Shown here: piece after piece, positions 1 through 5,328 of the stretch
Position numbering within the stretch: position 1 is the first letter of the stretch
How the letters are laid out: every line of letters starts with the position of its first letter
NCBI GenBank assembly: GCA_937911965.1
Contig: CALDPL010000453.1
Span: forward strand, 1-5,328
Source: an uncultured Allomuricauda sp.
GTDB taxonomy: Bacteria; Bacteroidota; Bacteroidia; Flavobacteriales; Flavobacteriaceae
Direction of reading: 5' to 3'
DNA: 5,328 bases
Program-made: the position numbers and the translations under genes
Notes under the pieces: generated by a model
Database searches by the model: none
The model's input: the letters and a program-made list of their open reading frames with translations, nothing else
What the model was told of the DNA's origin: nothing

Positions 1-401
1 AGGTCGGCGCCCGGGCCATCATGGGTATATTTTACAATGTTGTAGGCCAACATGACCCCACCATAGAGGTCGAGTTCGGGCAGGTCCTCAAAACCATTGT
101 AGTGATAGGCCCCGCGGGCTCCAATTACAAAATAGTTCCATTTGGCGGTATACCCCATGCTATCGTACTTGTACCCGGTATTGCCAAGATATCCGCCCAG
201 GCTGATAACCCCCGGGCCCCCGATATCCCATAAGCCGTGGTCCACCGAAATGGATAGTGCTGGGCGCGCATTGCCCAGACCGTTCAAGGCGGTTCCCAAA
301 CCTATTCCGGCATTTGCGGCGGTGGTTCCATTTTCAAAGGCTTGTGCATGGATGTTGACAGAGGCCAATATCGCGATAAAGGTCAATAATAGATTTTTCA
401 T
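1..401 (-). CDS. Secreted outer-membrane beta-barrel-like protein, C-terminus beyond the window
   Basis: The gene starts at an ATG (399-401) and stays open for 133 codons to the left edge, so the 3' end is missing. The first 19 residues (MKNLLLTFIAILASVNIHA) form a classic signal peptide with a likely cut IHA|QAF. The mature part is rich in Gly, Tyr and Asn, with alternating hydrophobic/polar stretches separated by short turns, for example PALSISVDHG, GVISLGGYLG, YFVIGARGAYHY and LDLYGGVMLAYNIV. This is typical of small Bacteroidota outer-membrane beta-barrels, so I infer an outer-membrane location; no function can be assigned. It lies 48 bp downstream of the lipoprotein gene on the same strand, with no convincing terminator between them, so co-transcription is likely. 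The only promoter-like sequence of its own is TGATTTTG (minus strand, 420-427), one mismatch from the -7 consensus and without a well-placed -33 TTG. Secretion is secure; the barrel call is moderately secure. Confidence 0.8.
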   Translation of the reverse strand, partial: MKNLLLTFIAILASVNIHAQAFENGTTAANAGIGLGTALNGLGNARPALSISVDHGLWDIGGPGVISLGGYLGNTGYKYDSMGYTAKWNYFVIGARGAYHYNGFEDLPELDLYGGVMLAYNIVKYTHDGPGAD

Positions 402-449
402 TTTAAAAAGTGTTTAGTTCAAAATCAATGGTTCGTTATATCATCTTAT

Positions 450-1079
450 TTATTCTTGGCAGTCACAGACGGCACCTCCGATCAGGACGCCTTCGACCTC
501 GGTCTCCACAAAGTATTTTCGGCCCACCGTCAACTCCGCCTCCACCGGAAAAAGTCCAACTTCCACAAGTTCCCCCTCCACTTCTTCCAGCTTCATCAAG
601 TTTCCGGAAATCTTCATGCGGATCTTCTCCCCTGAATTTTCCAAAAGGGTGAAGGTCACATTCTCGGCCACATGATCTTCGTCGGCCTGGTCGCCGTTGA
701 CATATAGGGGATATTGCTGGAATTCAGGGGAATCAAATTCCTGGGTGGTGAAGGTATTTACCGGAAAGTCGCCTTCCCGGGTTTCGCTGTTCAGGGAGCC
801 ATGAATGAATGCCATTAGGTAGGAACTATCGTCGGTATCCACTTTGGACTGTAGGATGCTAAAGGCAAAAATTTCCTCTTCACCACTATCGTCCCTTCCC
901 CCCGTGATCACGATACGGTCCAGGCCAAATTCATTGGGGAGCGTGGTCTGTCCCTCGATGGTTACCCGGTAGGAACATTCCCCGGAGCCAACCCCATCGG
1001 GCGTTCCATTGTCTTCTGAACAGGCATTCATGCCCAAGGCCAGAATACATAGTCCCATTGTTTTTCCAATTGTCTTCAT
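450..1079 (-). CDS. Acidic lipoprotein, probably surface-exposed, function unknown
   Basis: The protein has 209 residues and I do not recognise its family. The N-terminus is a lipoprotein signal: a Lys-containing n-region, the hydrophobic stretch LCILALG, and a lipobox ending MNAC with the lipidated Cys at 20. The residues after it (S-E-D-N-G) resemble the acidic lipoprotein export signal described in Bacteroidota (SDDDD/SDDFE types), which suggests transport to the outer face of the outer membrane; that is an inference. The mature chain of about 190 residues is strongly acidic, beta-rich in appearance and without membrane segments. Mature Cys residues occur at 35, 205 and 207, the last two in a terminal CDC motif, so a disulfide could join the two ends. 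The ATG at 1077-1079 is preceded by an A-rich stretch rather than a Shine-Dalgarno site, as usual in this phylum. It is the first gene of a probable operon with the barrel gene and diverges from the kinase gene. Confidence 0.85.
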   Translation of the reverse strand: MKTIGKTMGLCILALGMNACSEDNGTPDGVGSGECSYRVTIEGQTTLPNEFGLDRIVITGGRDDSGEEEIFAFSILQSKVDTDDSSYLMAFIHGSLNSETREGDFPVNTFTTQEFDSPEFQQYPLYVNGDQADEDHVAENVTFTLLENSGEKIRMKISGNLMKLEEVEGELVEVGLFPVEAELTVGRKYFVETEVEGVLIGGAVCDCQE

Positions 1080-1161
1080 TTCTTTATTATTGCGGTTTAA
1101 ATTGTTTTTATCGGGAAGGACGGTCCAAGAAATTCGGCCGGTTCCCTTTTTTTCACGGAGG

Positions 1162-1190
1162 CAAAACTAGGGTGCATGGATTCCCTGCAA
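1162..1190 (-). promoter_or_regulatory. Bacteroidota-type promoter of the lipoprotein/barrel operon
   Basis: Read on the minus strand, a -33 TTG (1188-1190) is followed after 18 bases by TAGTTTTG (1162-1169), a full match to the -7 consensus TAnnTTTG. The spacing falls in the range reported for Flavobacterium promoters (TTG-N17-23-TAnnTTTG). Transcription should begin near 1155, giving a leader of roughly 75 nt before the lipoprotein ATG. Confidence 0.7.
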
Positions 1191-1191
1191 T

Positions 1192-1207
1192 ACCCCCAAA
1201 AGGGGGT
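1192..1207. promoter_or_regulatory. Inverted repeat between divergent promoters, candidate operator
   Basis: The sequence A-CCCCC-AAAA-GGGGG-T is a perfect 6-bp inverted repeat with a 4-base spacer. It begins 1 base beyond the minus-strand -33 TTG (1188-1190) and ends 2 bases before the plus-strand -33 TTG (1210-1212). A protein bound here would touch both promoters, so an operator is plausible. The run TTTTT that follows on the plus strand also makes it look like a short terminator, but no gene upstream on that strand would need one. The repeat is seen directly; its role is inferred. Confidence 0.4.
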
Positions 1208-1209
1208 TT

Positions 1210-1237
1210 TTGAACGAAGGGGAAGCGCATACCTTTG
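1210..1237 (+). promoter_or_regulatory. Bacteroidota-type promoter of the kinase/regulator operon
   Basis: A -33 TTG (1210-1212, inside TTTTTG) is followed after 17 bases by TACCTTTG (1230-1237), a full match to TAnnTTTG. Transcription should begin near 1243, leaving a leader of about 45 nt before the kinase ATG at 1287. It does not overlap the promoter facing the other way, but only about 20 bases separate their -33 elements. Confidence 0.7.
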
Positions 1238-1286
1238 CCCAGGGTCCATCGGTCGGCCCCTTGATATTTGAAACATAATAGGATGT

Positions 1287-3233
1287 ATGAACATAAATAG
1301 GGGTGTGTTGCCCGGAATCCAATTCCTCTTGTGCCTGGTCCTGGCCCTGCAACCGAACTCCGGTTTTGGACAACAGGCGATCGTCGACTCCCTGCTGGTG
1401 TTATTGGAGGAAAAGGACATGGAGTTGGACAAAAAATTGGAAATCTACGATGCCCTTGTGTACAGCCATTGGGAACACGATGCCCAAAAGGGCATCCCCT
1501 ATGGGCATAAGGGAATCGCATTGGCCAAAAAGCACAAGAACAAAAAATGGCTGTCCACCCTATACAGTCATACCGCCATGGGCTTTTATATGCTCACCCA
1601 GTACGATTCGGCCCATTATTATCAAGACCTTGCCTTTGAACCAAGTGCCGGCCTGGAGGATCTCACCCCCTTGGCCAATGCCCATATGAACAAGGGGAGC
1701 ATCTACAAAATGCAATCCAAACATCCGGAGGCCCTGAAGGAATATTTCGAGGCCCTGCGACTCTTTGAAGAGCAAGGCCACCAAAAAGGCAAGGGAATGG
1801 TCCTCCAGAACATCAGCATTGTCTATATCTTGCTGCGCAACCATGATCAGGCCCTGAAATATTTAAAGGAAGCCGAAACCATAGCCCTGGAAATCAACGA
1901 TATGGAAAACTTGGGGACCGTTTTGATCTCCCTGACCAACATTTACAGGGAAACAGATGTCCCCAAAGCCATTGACCACGCAAAACGTGCATTGGAAATC
2001 TATCGTGAAATGGACAATAAATATGCCCTTGCCATTACCCTATCGGTATTGGGCAGATGTTATCTGGCGGATGGAAATTACGAGCTGGCGGCACGGAATA
2101 CGGAGCAGGGCCTGGAACTTGCCAAGGAGGTGGGTTACCCAAACCTCCTGGGCCAACTCTATGTGAACCTTGCAAACATACGCTTTGCCCAGGGCAGGTA
2201 TGCCGAAAGCCAGGAACTTTCCCTAAAGGCGCAACAACAGGACACGGCCAATATCGATCTGAGGCACAATGTGCTGCTCAACCAAATCAGGAACAATATG
2301 TATATGGGGCAGCTCAAAAAAGCGGAACACTTTATCGACGAATATTACGAATCCGTCCAGCAGTTCGCGAGCAAGGAATACCAGAGCACCCTCTCCCAAA
2401 TGGAGGCCAAATACGAAACCGAGAAAAAAGAAATGCAGATCGGGGCCCTGAAAAAACAAAGCACACTCTATATGTGGCTTGGGATCACCGGCGCCCTGAT
2501 CCTGCTGATCGCCTTGGCCTATGCCTTTTTGCGTTACCGTCTGGCGGTCAACAAACGAAGGTTGGCCGAAAAAGAGGCCCAACGAATGGAACAGGAACAA
2601 CATCTGGTGGCCGTACAGGCGACCCTGGACGGGGAGACCGCGGAACGCACCCGTTTGGCCAAGGACCTGCACGATGGATTGGGCAGCATGTTGTCCCTGG
2701 TCAAATTCAACCTGCCACAGGTCAAGGGGGATGCCGTCCTTGAGGAAATGGACGTTTCCCGTTTCCGGAAGGCCCTGGACATGTTGGACGATTCCATACA
2801 GGAACTCCGCAGGGTGGCACATCATATGATGCCGGAAACCCTGCTCCGCCATGGCCTGAAGGTCTCTCTCTCGGATTTCTGCGCCGCCATCCCCAACGCC
2901 GACTTCCACTACTTTGGGAATGGGGCCCGGCTGCCCGGTAAAATGGAGGTCATGGTATACCGCTGCATCCACGAACTGGTCAACAATACCCTCAAACACG
3001 CCCAGGCCGGCAAGATCAATGTTCAATTGGTCCAAGAGGACCACCGCGTATCCTTTACCGTTCAGGACGATGGAAGGGGGTTTGACCCACAGGCAACGCA
3101 TGAAGGTATGGGACTGAGGAACATCCGTCAACGGGTAGCGGCTTTCATGGGCAAAATGGAAATCTACTCCACCGGGGAGGGGACCGAAACACATGTGGAA
3201 CTGGAACTTGACGAAAATGGACAATATGATTAA
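1287..3233 (+). CDS. TPR-containing sensor histidine kinase (HisKA_3 family)
   Basis: This 648-residue inner-membrane kinase should autophosphorylate and pass the phosphate to the regulator encoded next. Residues 1-28 form a signal peptide (hydrophobic FLLCLVLAL, likely cut GFG|QQ). Residues about 89-356 hold six to seven TPR repeats, for example around 127-164, 167-205, 246-283 and 285-318. A single membrane segment lies at about 395-415, flanked by charged coiled-coil stretches, so the TPRs should be periplasmic and the kinase cytoplasmic. The dimerisation domain has the H-box DLHDGLG with phospho-acceptor His462. The ATPase domain shows the N-box ELVNN (563-567), the G1 box DDGRGFD (594-600) and the G2 box GMGL (607-610), all intact. 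The ATG at 1287 is the first in frame after a stop at 1269. A 5-codon out-of-frame ORF (1283-1300) overlaps the start. The TPRs suggest a protein or peptide ligand, which remains unknown. Confidence 0.93.
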   Translation: MNINRGVLPGIQFLLCLVLALQPNSGFGQQAIVDSLLVLLEEKDMELDKKLEIYDALVYSHWEHDAQKGIPYGHKGIALAKKHKNKKWLSTLYSHTAMGFYMLTQYDSAHYYQDLAFEPSAGLEDLTPLANAHMNKGSIYKMQSKHPEALKEYFEALRLFEEQGHQKGKGMVLQNISIVYILLRNHDQALKYLKEAETIALEINDMENLGTVLISLTNIYRETDVPKAIDHAKRALEIYREMDNKYALAITLSVLGRCYLADGNYELAARNTEQGLELAKEVGYPNLLGQLYVNLANIRFAQGRYAESQELSLKAQQQDTANIDLRHNVLLNQIRNNMYMGQLKKAEHFIDEYYESVQQFASKEYQSTLSQMEAKYETEKKEMQIGALKKQSTLYMWLGITGALILLIALAYAFLRYRLAVNKRRLAEKEAQRMEQEQHLVAVQATLDGETAERTRLAKDLHDGLGSMLSLVKFNLPQVKGDAVLEEMDVSRFRKALDMLDDSIQELRRVAHHMMPETLLRHGLKVSLSDFCAAIPNADFHYFGNGARLPGKMEVMVYRCIHELVNNTLKHAQAGKINVQLVQEDHRVSFTVQDDGRGFDPQATHEGMGLRNIRQRVAAFMGKMEIYSTGEGTETHVELELDENGQYD

Positions 3234-3837
3234 GGTGGGCATTGTGGACGACCACAAGATCCTGACCGAGGGATTGAAGGGCCTCATTGACGGATCGGGA
3301 ATCGCCCGGGTGGTGGGAGTGGCCCACACGGCCGCCGAATGCCGGCTCTCCCTGGGTTTTTGGAAGCCGGAGGTCGTGCTATTGGACGTGAACCTTCCCG
3401 ACATCAACGGAGTGGATTTCTGCAAGGAACTGACCGCGGAATATCCCCAGATAAGGGTCCTGGCCCTGACCACCCACAACGAATACAGCATTGTACGGCG
3501 GATGTTGGACAACGGCGCCTCGGGCTATCTTATCAAAAACGCCATGACCGAAGAGGTCATGGCAGGAATTCGGGCCGTTGCCGCCGGGGAAACCTTCCTG
3601 TCCCACGAGGTGGATGTGCTGTTGAAACGATCTCCGGAAAAAAATACCTGGCTCACCCCAAGGGAACGCGAGCTTTTGAAACTGATCACCGATGGCCTGA
3701 CCAACGGTGAAATCGCGGAACAAATCTTTTTGAGCCCCGAGACCATCAAGAGTTATCGGAAAAATCTGCTGCTCAAACTGGATGCCAAGAACACCGCTGT
3801 CCTGGTGCGCAAGGCCCTTGAACTAAAACTGATTTAA
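3226..3837 (+). CDS. NarL/LuxR-family response regulator
   Basis: From the chosen start the protein has 203 residues, the normal size for the family. The receiver domain (about 1-118) has the acidic pair D8/D9 in VDDH, phospho-acceptor Asp54 in LLDVNLPD, Thr82 and Lys104 (YLIKNA), so it should be fully phosphorylatable. After a short linker, residues about 142-203 form a LuxR-type helix-turn-helix (LTPREREL, then GEIAEQIFLSPETIKSYRKN). It is expected to be a cytoplasmic transcription factor activated by the kinase encoded upstream. The reading frames overlap by 8 bp, typical of translational coupling. The start at 3226 (MIKVGIVDDH) gives the usual family N-terminus; an ATG at 3217 (MDNMIKV) has a more A-rich context and is an equally possible start, and one at 3193 is unlikely. 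Direct targets are unknown; its own operon and the divergent lipoprotein operon are the nearest candidates. Confidence 0.93.
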   Translation: MIKVGIVDDHKILTEGLKGLIDGSGIARVVGVAHTAAECRLSLGFWKPEVVLLDVNLPDINGVDFCKELTAEYPQIRVLALTTHNEYSIVRRMLDNGASGYLIKNAMTEEVMAGIRAVAAGETFLSHEVDVLLKRSPEKNTWLTPRERELLKLITDGLTNGEIAEQIFLSPETIKSYRKNLLLKLDAKNTAVLVRKALELKLI

Positions 3838-3842
3838 TCCAG

Positions 3843-3872
3843 ATCCGGTTCCGGACCGTTCCCGGGATTTTT
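3843..3872 (+). terminator. Possible rho-independent terminator after the response regulator
   Basis: Five bases after the stop codon, ATCCGG (3843-3848) can pair with CC-GGAT (3862-3868, one bulged G), and the 3' arm runs into TTTTT (3868-3872). A smaller hairpin, CGGT-TCCGG-ACCG (3846-3858), can form inside it. The stem is imperfect, so the call is tentative, but the position suits the end of the operon facing convergent rnpB. Confidence 0.4.
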
Positions 3873-3886
3873 GCATTGAAGAAAAA

Positions 3887-4199
3887 AAGCAGGCCATAAG
3901 CCGGATTCTGTCCTTTCCGAAGGTTTCGGAAAGTCCCTATCATTTATCTGGGCCCTTGGTTGCCCAAGGGCTCTAACCGCCTACCCTCCAATTTGGGCGT
4001 GCAGCCCTCAAACACTGGTTTACATGGCGTTTCACCGCATAGAGTTTACCTGATTTCACTACAGCCGAACTGTACATTCTTTCTGTTGCACTGGTCCTCG
4101 CCTTACGACGGACGGGCGTTACCCGCTATGCTGCACTTCGGTGTCCGGACTTTCCTCCCCACCCCCATAAGGGGATGGGACGATAGGGTGGCCCACTTA
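3887..4199 (-). ncRNA. rnpB: RNase P RNA (bacterial class A)
   Basis: This is the catalytic RNA of RNase P, which trims the 5' leader from precursor tRNAs. Read on the minus strand it contains the conserved core blocks GAGGAAAGTCCGG (about 4144-4156), AGTGCAACAGA (centre of the gene) and ACAGAATCCGGCTTAT (near 3897-3912). The expected helices can be drawn directly. P1 pairs AAGUGGGCC (4190-4198) with GGCCUGCUU (3887-3895). P2 pairs CCCUAUC (4182-4188) with GAUAGGG (3935-3941). P3 is a 9-bp hairpin at 4158-4179. P18 is an 8-bp stem with a GCAA tetraloop at 3952-3971. An extra 9-bp hairpin at 3913-3933 sits where helix P19 occurs in some lineages. The length of about 313 nt is normal. Seven T residues (3888-3882) begin within the 3' arm of P1 and may act as the termination signal. 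The ends are set from P1 and could shift by a few bases. Reading frames across this stretch are spurious. Confidence 0.95.
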
Positions 4200-4202
4200 C
4201 AG

Positions 4203-4210
4203 CAAAGGTA
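4203..4210 (-). promoter_or_regulatory. -7 promoter element of rnpB
   Basis: On the minus strand TACCTTTG (4203-4210) matches TAnnTTTG exactly. The first paired base of RNase P helix P1 lies at 4198, five bases downstream, which is where transcription should start; this supports both the promoter and the RNA 5' end. No TTG sits at the usual -33 distance; that position is occupied by a T-run (4225-4231). Confidence 0.65.
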
Positions 4211-4274
4211 CTCCAATTGTTGATAAAAAAAGGCATCCTTGGAAGTTCCTGCTTACATTGCCGGCAGCTTTCTC

Positions 4275-4282
4275 TATATTTG
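4275..4282 (+). promoter_or_regulatory. -7 promoter element of dnaX
   Basis: TATATTTG (4275-4282) matches TAnnTTTG exactly. The best -33 candidate is TTA (4253-4255) at 19-base spacing; a true TTG (4258-4260) is too close at 14 bases. Transcription would begin near 4288, leaving only about 22 nt before the TTG start codon. An 8-bp palindrome, TGCCGGCA (4259-4266), lies just upstream of the element. Confidence 0.55.
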
Positions 4283-4309
4283 TAACTGTATGAAATCAAT
4301 TTTCCCGTA

Positions 4310-5328
4310 TTGGAACCATTCATAGTATCCGCCAGGAAATACCGCCCACAGACCTTTAAGGATGTGGTGGGACAAGAGGCCATAACCAACACCCTGCTCA
4401 GTGCCATTGAAAACGATCATTTGGCACAGGCCCTGTTGTTCTGTGGCCCCAGGGGAGTCGGCAAGACCACCTGTGCCCGGATTTTGGCCAAGAGGATAAA
4501 CCAGAACGGCAAGGAGCGGGAAGACGAGGATTATGCCTTCAACATTTTTGAACTCGATGCGGCATCCAACAACTCGGTGGACGATATCCGCAGCCTGATC
4601 GATCAGGTTCGGATCCCCCCACAGGTCGGGAAGTACAAGGTATACATCATCGACGAGGTCCATATGCTCTCCCAAGGGGCCTTCAACGCCTTTTTAAAGA
4701 CCTTGGAGGAGCCTCCCAAACACGCCGTGTTCATTTTGGCGACCACCGAGAAGCACAAGATCCTTCCTACCATCCTGAGCCGTTGTCAGGTCTTCGACTT
4801 CCGGCGCATCATGGTGAGCGACATCGCACAGCACCTGGCCAACATTGCTAAGAAGGAAGGAATCGAGGCGGAACCGCAAGCCTTGCACACCATAGCCCAA
4901 AAGGCCGATGGAGGACTACGCGATGCCCTCAGCATCTTCGACCAACTGGTGAGCTTCTCCGGCAATGTGCTCACCTATCAGGATGTTCTGGATAACCTGA
5001 ACGTGCTTGACCATGAGCACTACTTCCGGATCACCGACAGCATGGTGCGTGGTGATATCGCCGCTGCGCTTGTAGAGTACAACAGCATCCTTCAGCAAGG
5101 CTTCGATGGTCACCTGTTCGTAACCGGTCTGGCGCGGCACTTCCGCGACCTTCTGGTAAGCCAGGATCCACGAACACTGCCTCTTTTGGAAGTGAGCGAA
5201 GATCTCATGAAACGCTATGGCGCCCAAGCCGAGGCAGCCGACCGAGACCTGCTTGTTACAGCTTTGGACCGCCTTGCGCAATGCGACGCCCAGTACAAAT
5301 TGAGCAAGGAGCCACGCCTGCTGGTGGA
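4310..5328 (+). CDS. dnaX: DNA polymerase III subunit gamma/tau, C-terminus beyond the window
   Basis: DnaX is the ATPase of the clamp-loader complex that loads the sliding clamp and links it to the replicative polymerase. The 339 residues visible cover the AAA+ module and the start of the collar domain; the tau-specific C-terminus is outside the window. Seen are Walker A GPRGVGKTT (46-54), the flavobacterial signature ELDAASNNSVDDIR (81-94), Walker B VYIIDEVH (111-118), the sensor-1 region ATTEKHK (144-150), the SRC motif LSRCQ (156-160) and sensor-2 region GGLRDALS (201-208). The start is TTG at 4310: the frame upstream closes with TAA at 4283, the stretch between has no in-frame ATG or GTG, and TTG yields MEPFIVSARKYRP, the expected N-terminus. 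The four-Cys zinc module found in the E. coli protein after Walker A is absent, replaced by INQNGKEREDED. The gene diverges from rnpB with its own -7 element. Confidence 0.95.
   Translation, partial: MEPFIVSARKYRPQTFKDVVGQEAITNTLLSAIENDHLAQALLFCGPRGVGKTTCARILAKRINQNGKEREDEDYAFNIFELDAASNNSVDDIRSLIDQVRIPPQVGKYKVYIIDEVHMLSQGAFNAFLKTLEEPPKHAVFILATTEKHKILPTILSRCQVFDFRRIMVSDIAQHLANIAKKEGIEAEPQALHTIAQKADGGLRDALSIFDQLVSFSGNVLTYQDVLDNLNVLDHEHYFRITDSMVRGDIAAALVEYNSILQQGFDGHLFVTGLARHFRDLLVSQDPRTLPLLEVSEDLMKRYGAQAEAADRDLLVTALDRLAQCDAQYKLSKEPRLLV

Noticed and set aside
142..652. Plus-strand frames opposite the barrel and lipoprotein genes
   Set aside because: The minus-strand products have clear signal peptides and coherent sequences; the plus-strand translations are Pro/Arg-rich with no features.
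1192..1212. CCCCC-AAAA-GGGGG-TTTTT read as a rho-independent terminator
   Set aside because: No plus-strand gene lies upstream to be terminated, and the T-run is better explained as part of the -33 element of the kinase promoter; kept as a candidate operator.
1283..1300. Five-codon ORF (MYEHK) overlapping the kinase start
   Set aside because: It is too short to interpret and may be a chance result of an ATGTATGA string; no other sign of translational control is present.
2057..2743. 228-codon plus-strand frame inside the kinase gene
   Set aside because: It is an alternate-frame shadow of the TPR and kinase coding sequence, with low-complexity Gly/Pro/Arg-rich content and no start context.
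2223..3512. 429-codon open frame on the minus strand across the kinase and regulator genes
   Set aside because: It lies antisense to two genes with intact conserved domains, its translation shows no recognisable domain, and it arises from the codon bias of the sense strand.
3960..4223. Plus-strand frame of 87 codons, and the minus-strand frame at 4126-4407
   Set aside because: Both overlap the RNase P RNA gene, and the latter also overlaps the dnaX start; their sequence is explained by conserved RNA helices and promoters.
4241..4249. GGAA-G-TTCC inverted repeat between rnpB and dnaX
   Set aside because: Only 4-bp arms without extension; likely chance.
4259..4266. TGCCGGCA palindrome upstream of dnaX as a repressor site
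   Set aside because: An 8-bp palindrome is expected by chance in a few kb, the symmetry does not extend outward, and there is no second copy in the window.

Overview
The window looks like chromosomal DNA of a member of the Bacteroidota, most likely a fairly GC-rich marine-type Flavobacteriaceae. Three things support this. Four start regions carry the Bacteroidota -7 promoter element TAnnTTTG instead of an E. coli-type -10 box. Shine-Dalgarno sequences are essentially absent. DnaX begins MEPFIVSARKYRP and lacks the zinc module, as I remember flavobacterial DnaX doing. The genus cannot be named from this window.

Layout, left to right. (1) Positions 1-1079, minus strand: a gene pair made of an acidic, probably surface-exposed lipoprotein (450-1079) followed by a small secreted protein that looks like an outer-membrane beta-barrel (1-401, running off the left edge). 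(2) Positions 1080-1286: a divergent control region with one clear promoter facing each way and a CCCCC-AAAA-GGGGG inverted repeat lying exactly between the two -33 elements. (3) Positions 1287-3837, plus strand: a two-gene signalling operon. It encodes a sensor histidine kinase with periplasmic TPR repeats and, overlapping its end, a NarL/LuxR-type response regulator. (4) Positions 3838-4309: a possible terminator, then the RNase P RNA gene rnpB on the minus strand, then a short region with divergent promoters for rnpB and dnaX. (5) From 4310 to the right edge: the N-terminal 339 codons of dnaX (DNA polymerase III gamma/tau), which appears to start at TTG.

How the parts may work together. 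The kinase and regulator have all the residues needed for phosphotransfer and should form a working pair. The lipoprotein/barrel operon is transcribed divergently from the same short region, so it is the obvious local candidate for a regulon of this system; this rests on gene arrangement and the inverted repeat only. rnpB and dnaX are housekeeping genes. I see no mobile element, CRISPR array, tRNA or phage gene. The least ordinary part is the divergent lipoprotein-barrel/kinase-regulator locus; everything else is standard for the lineage, with a few details worth checking.
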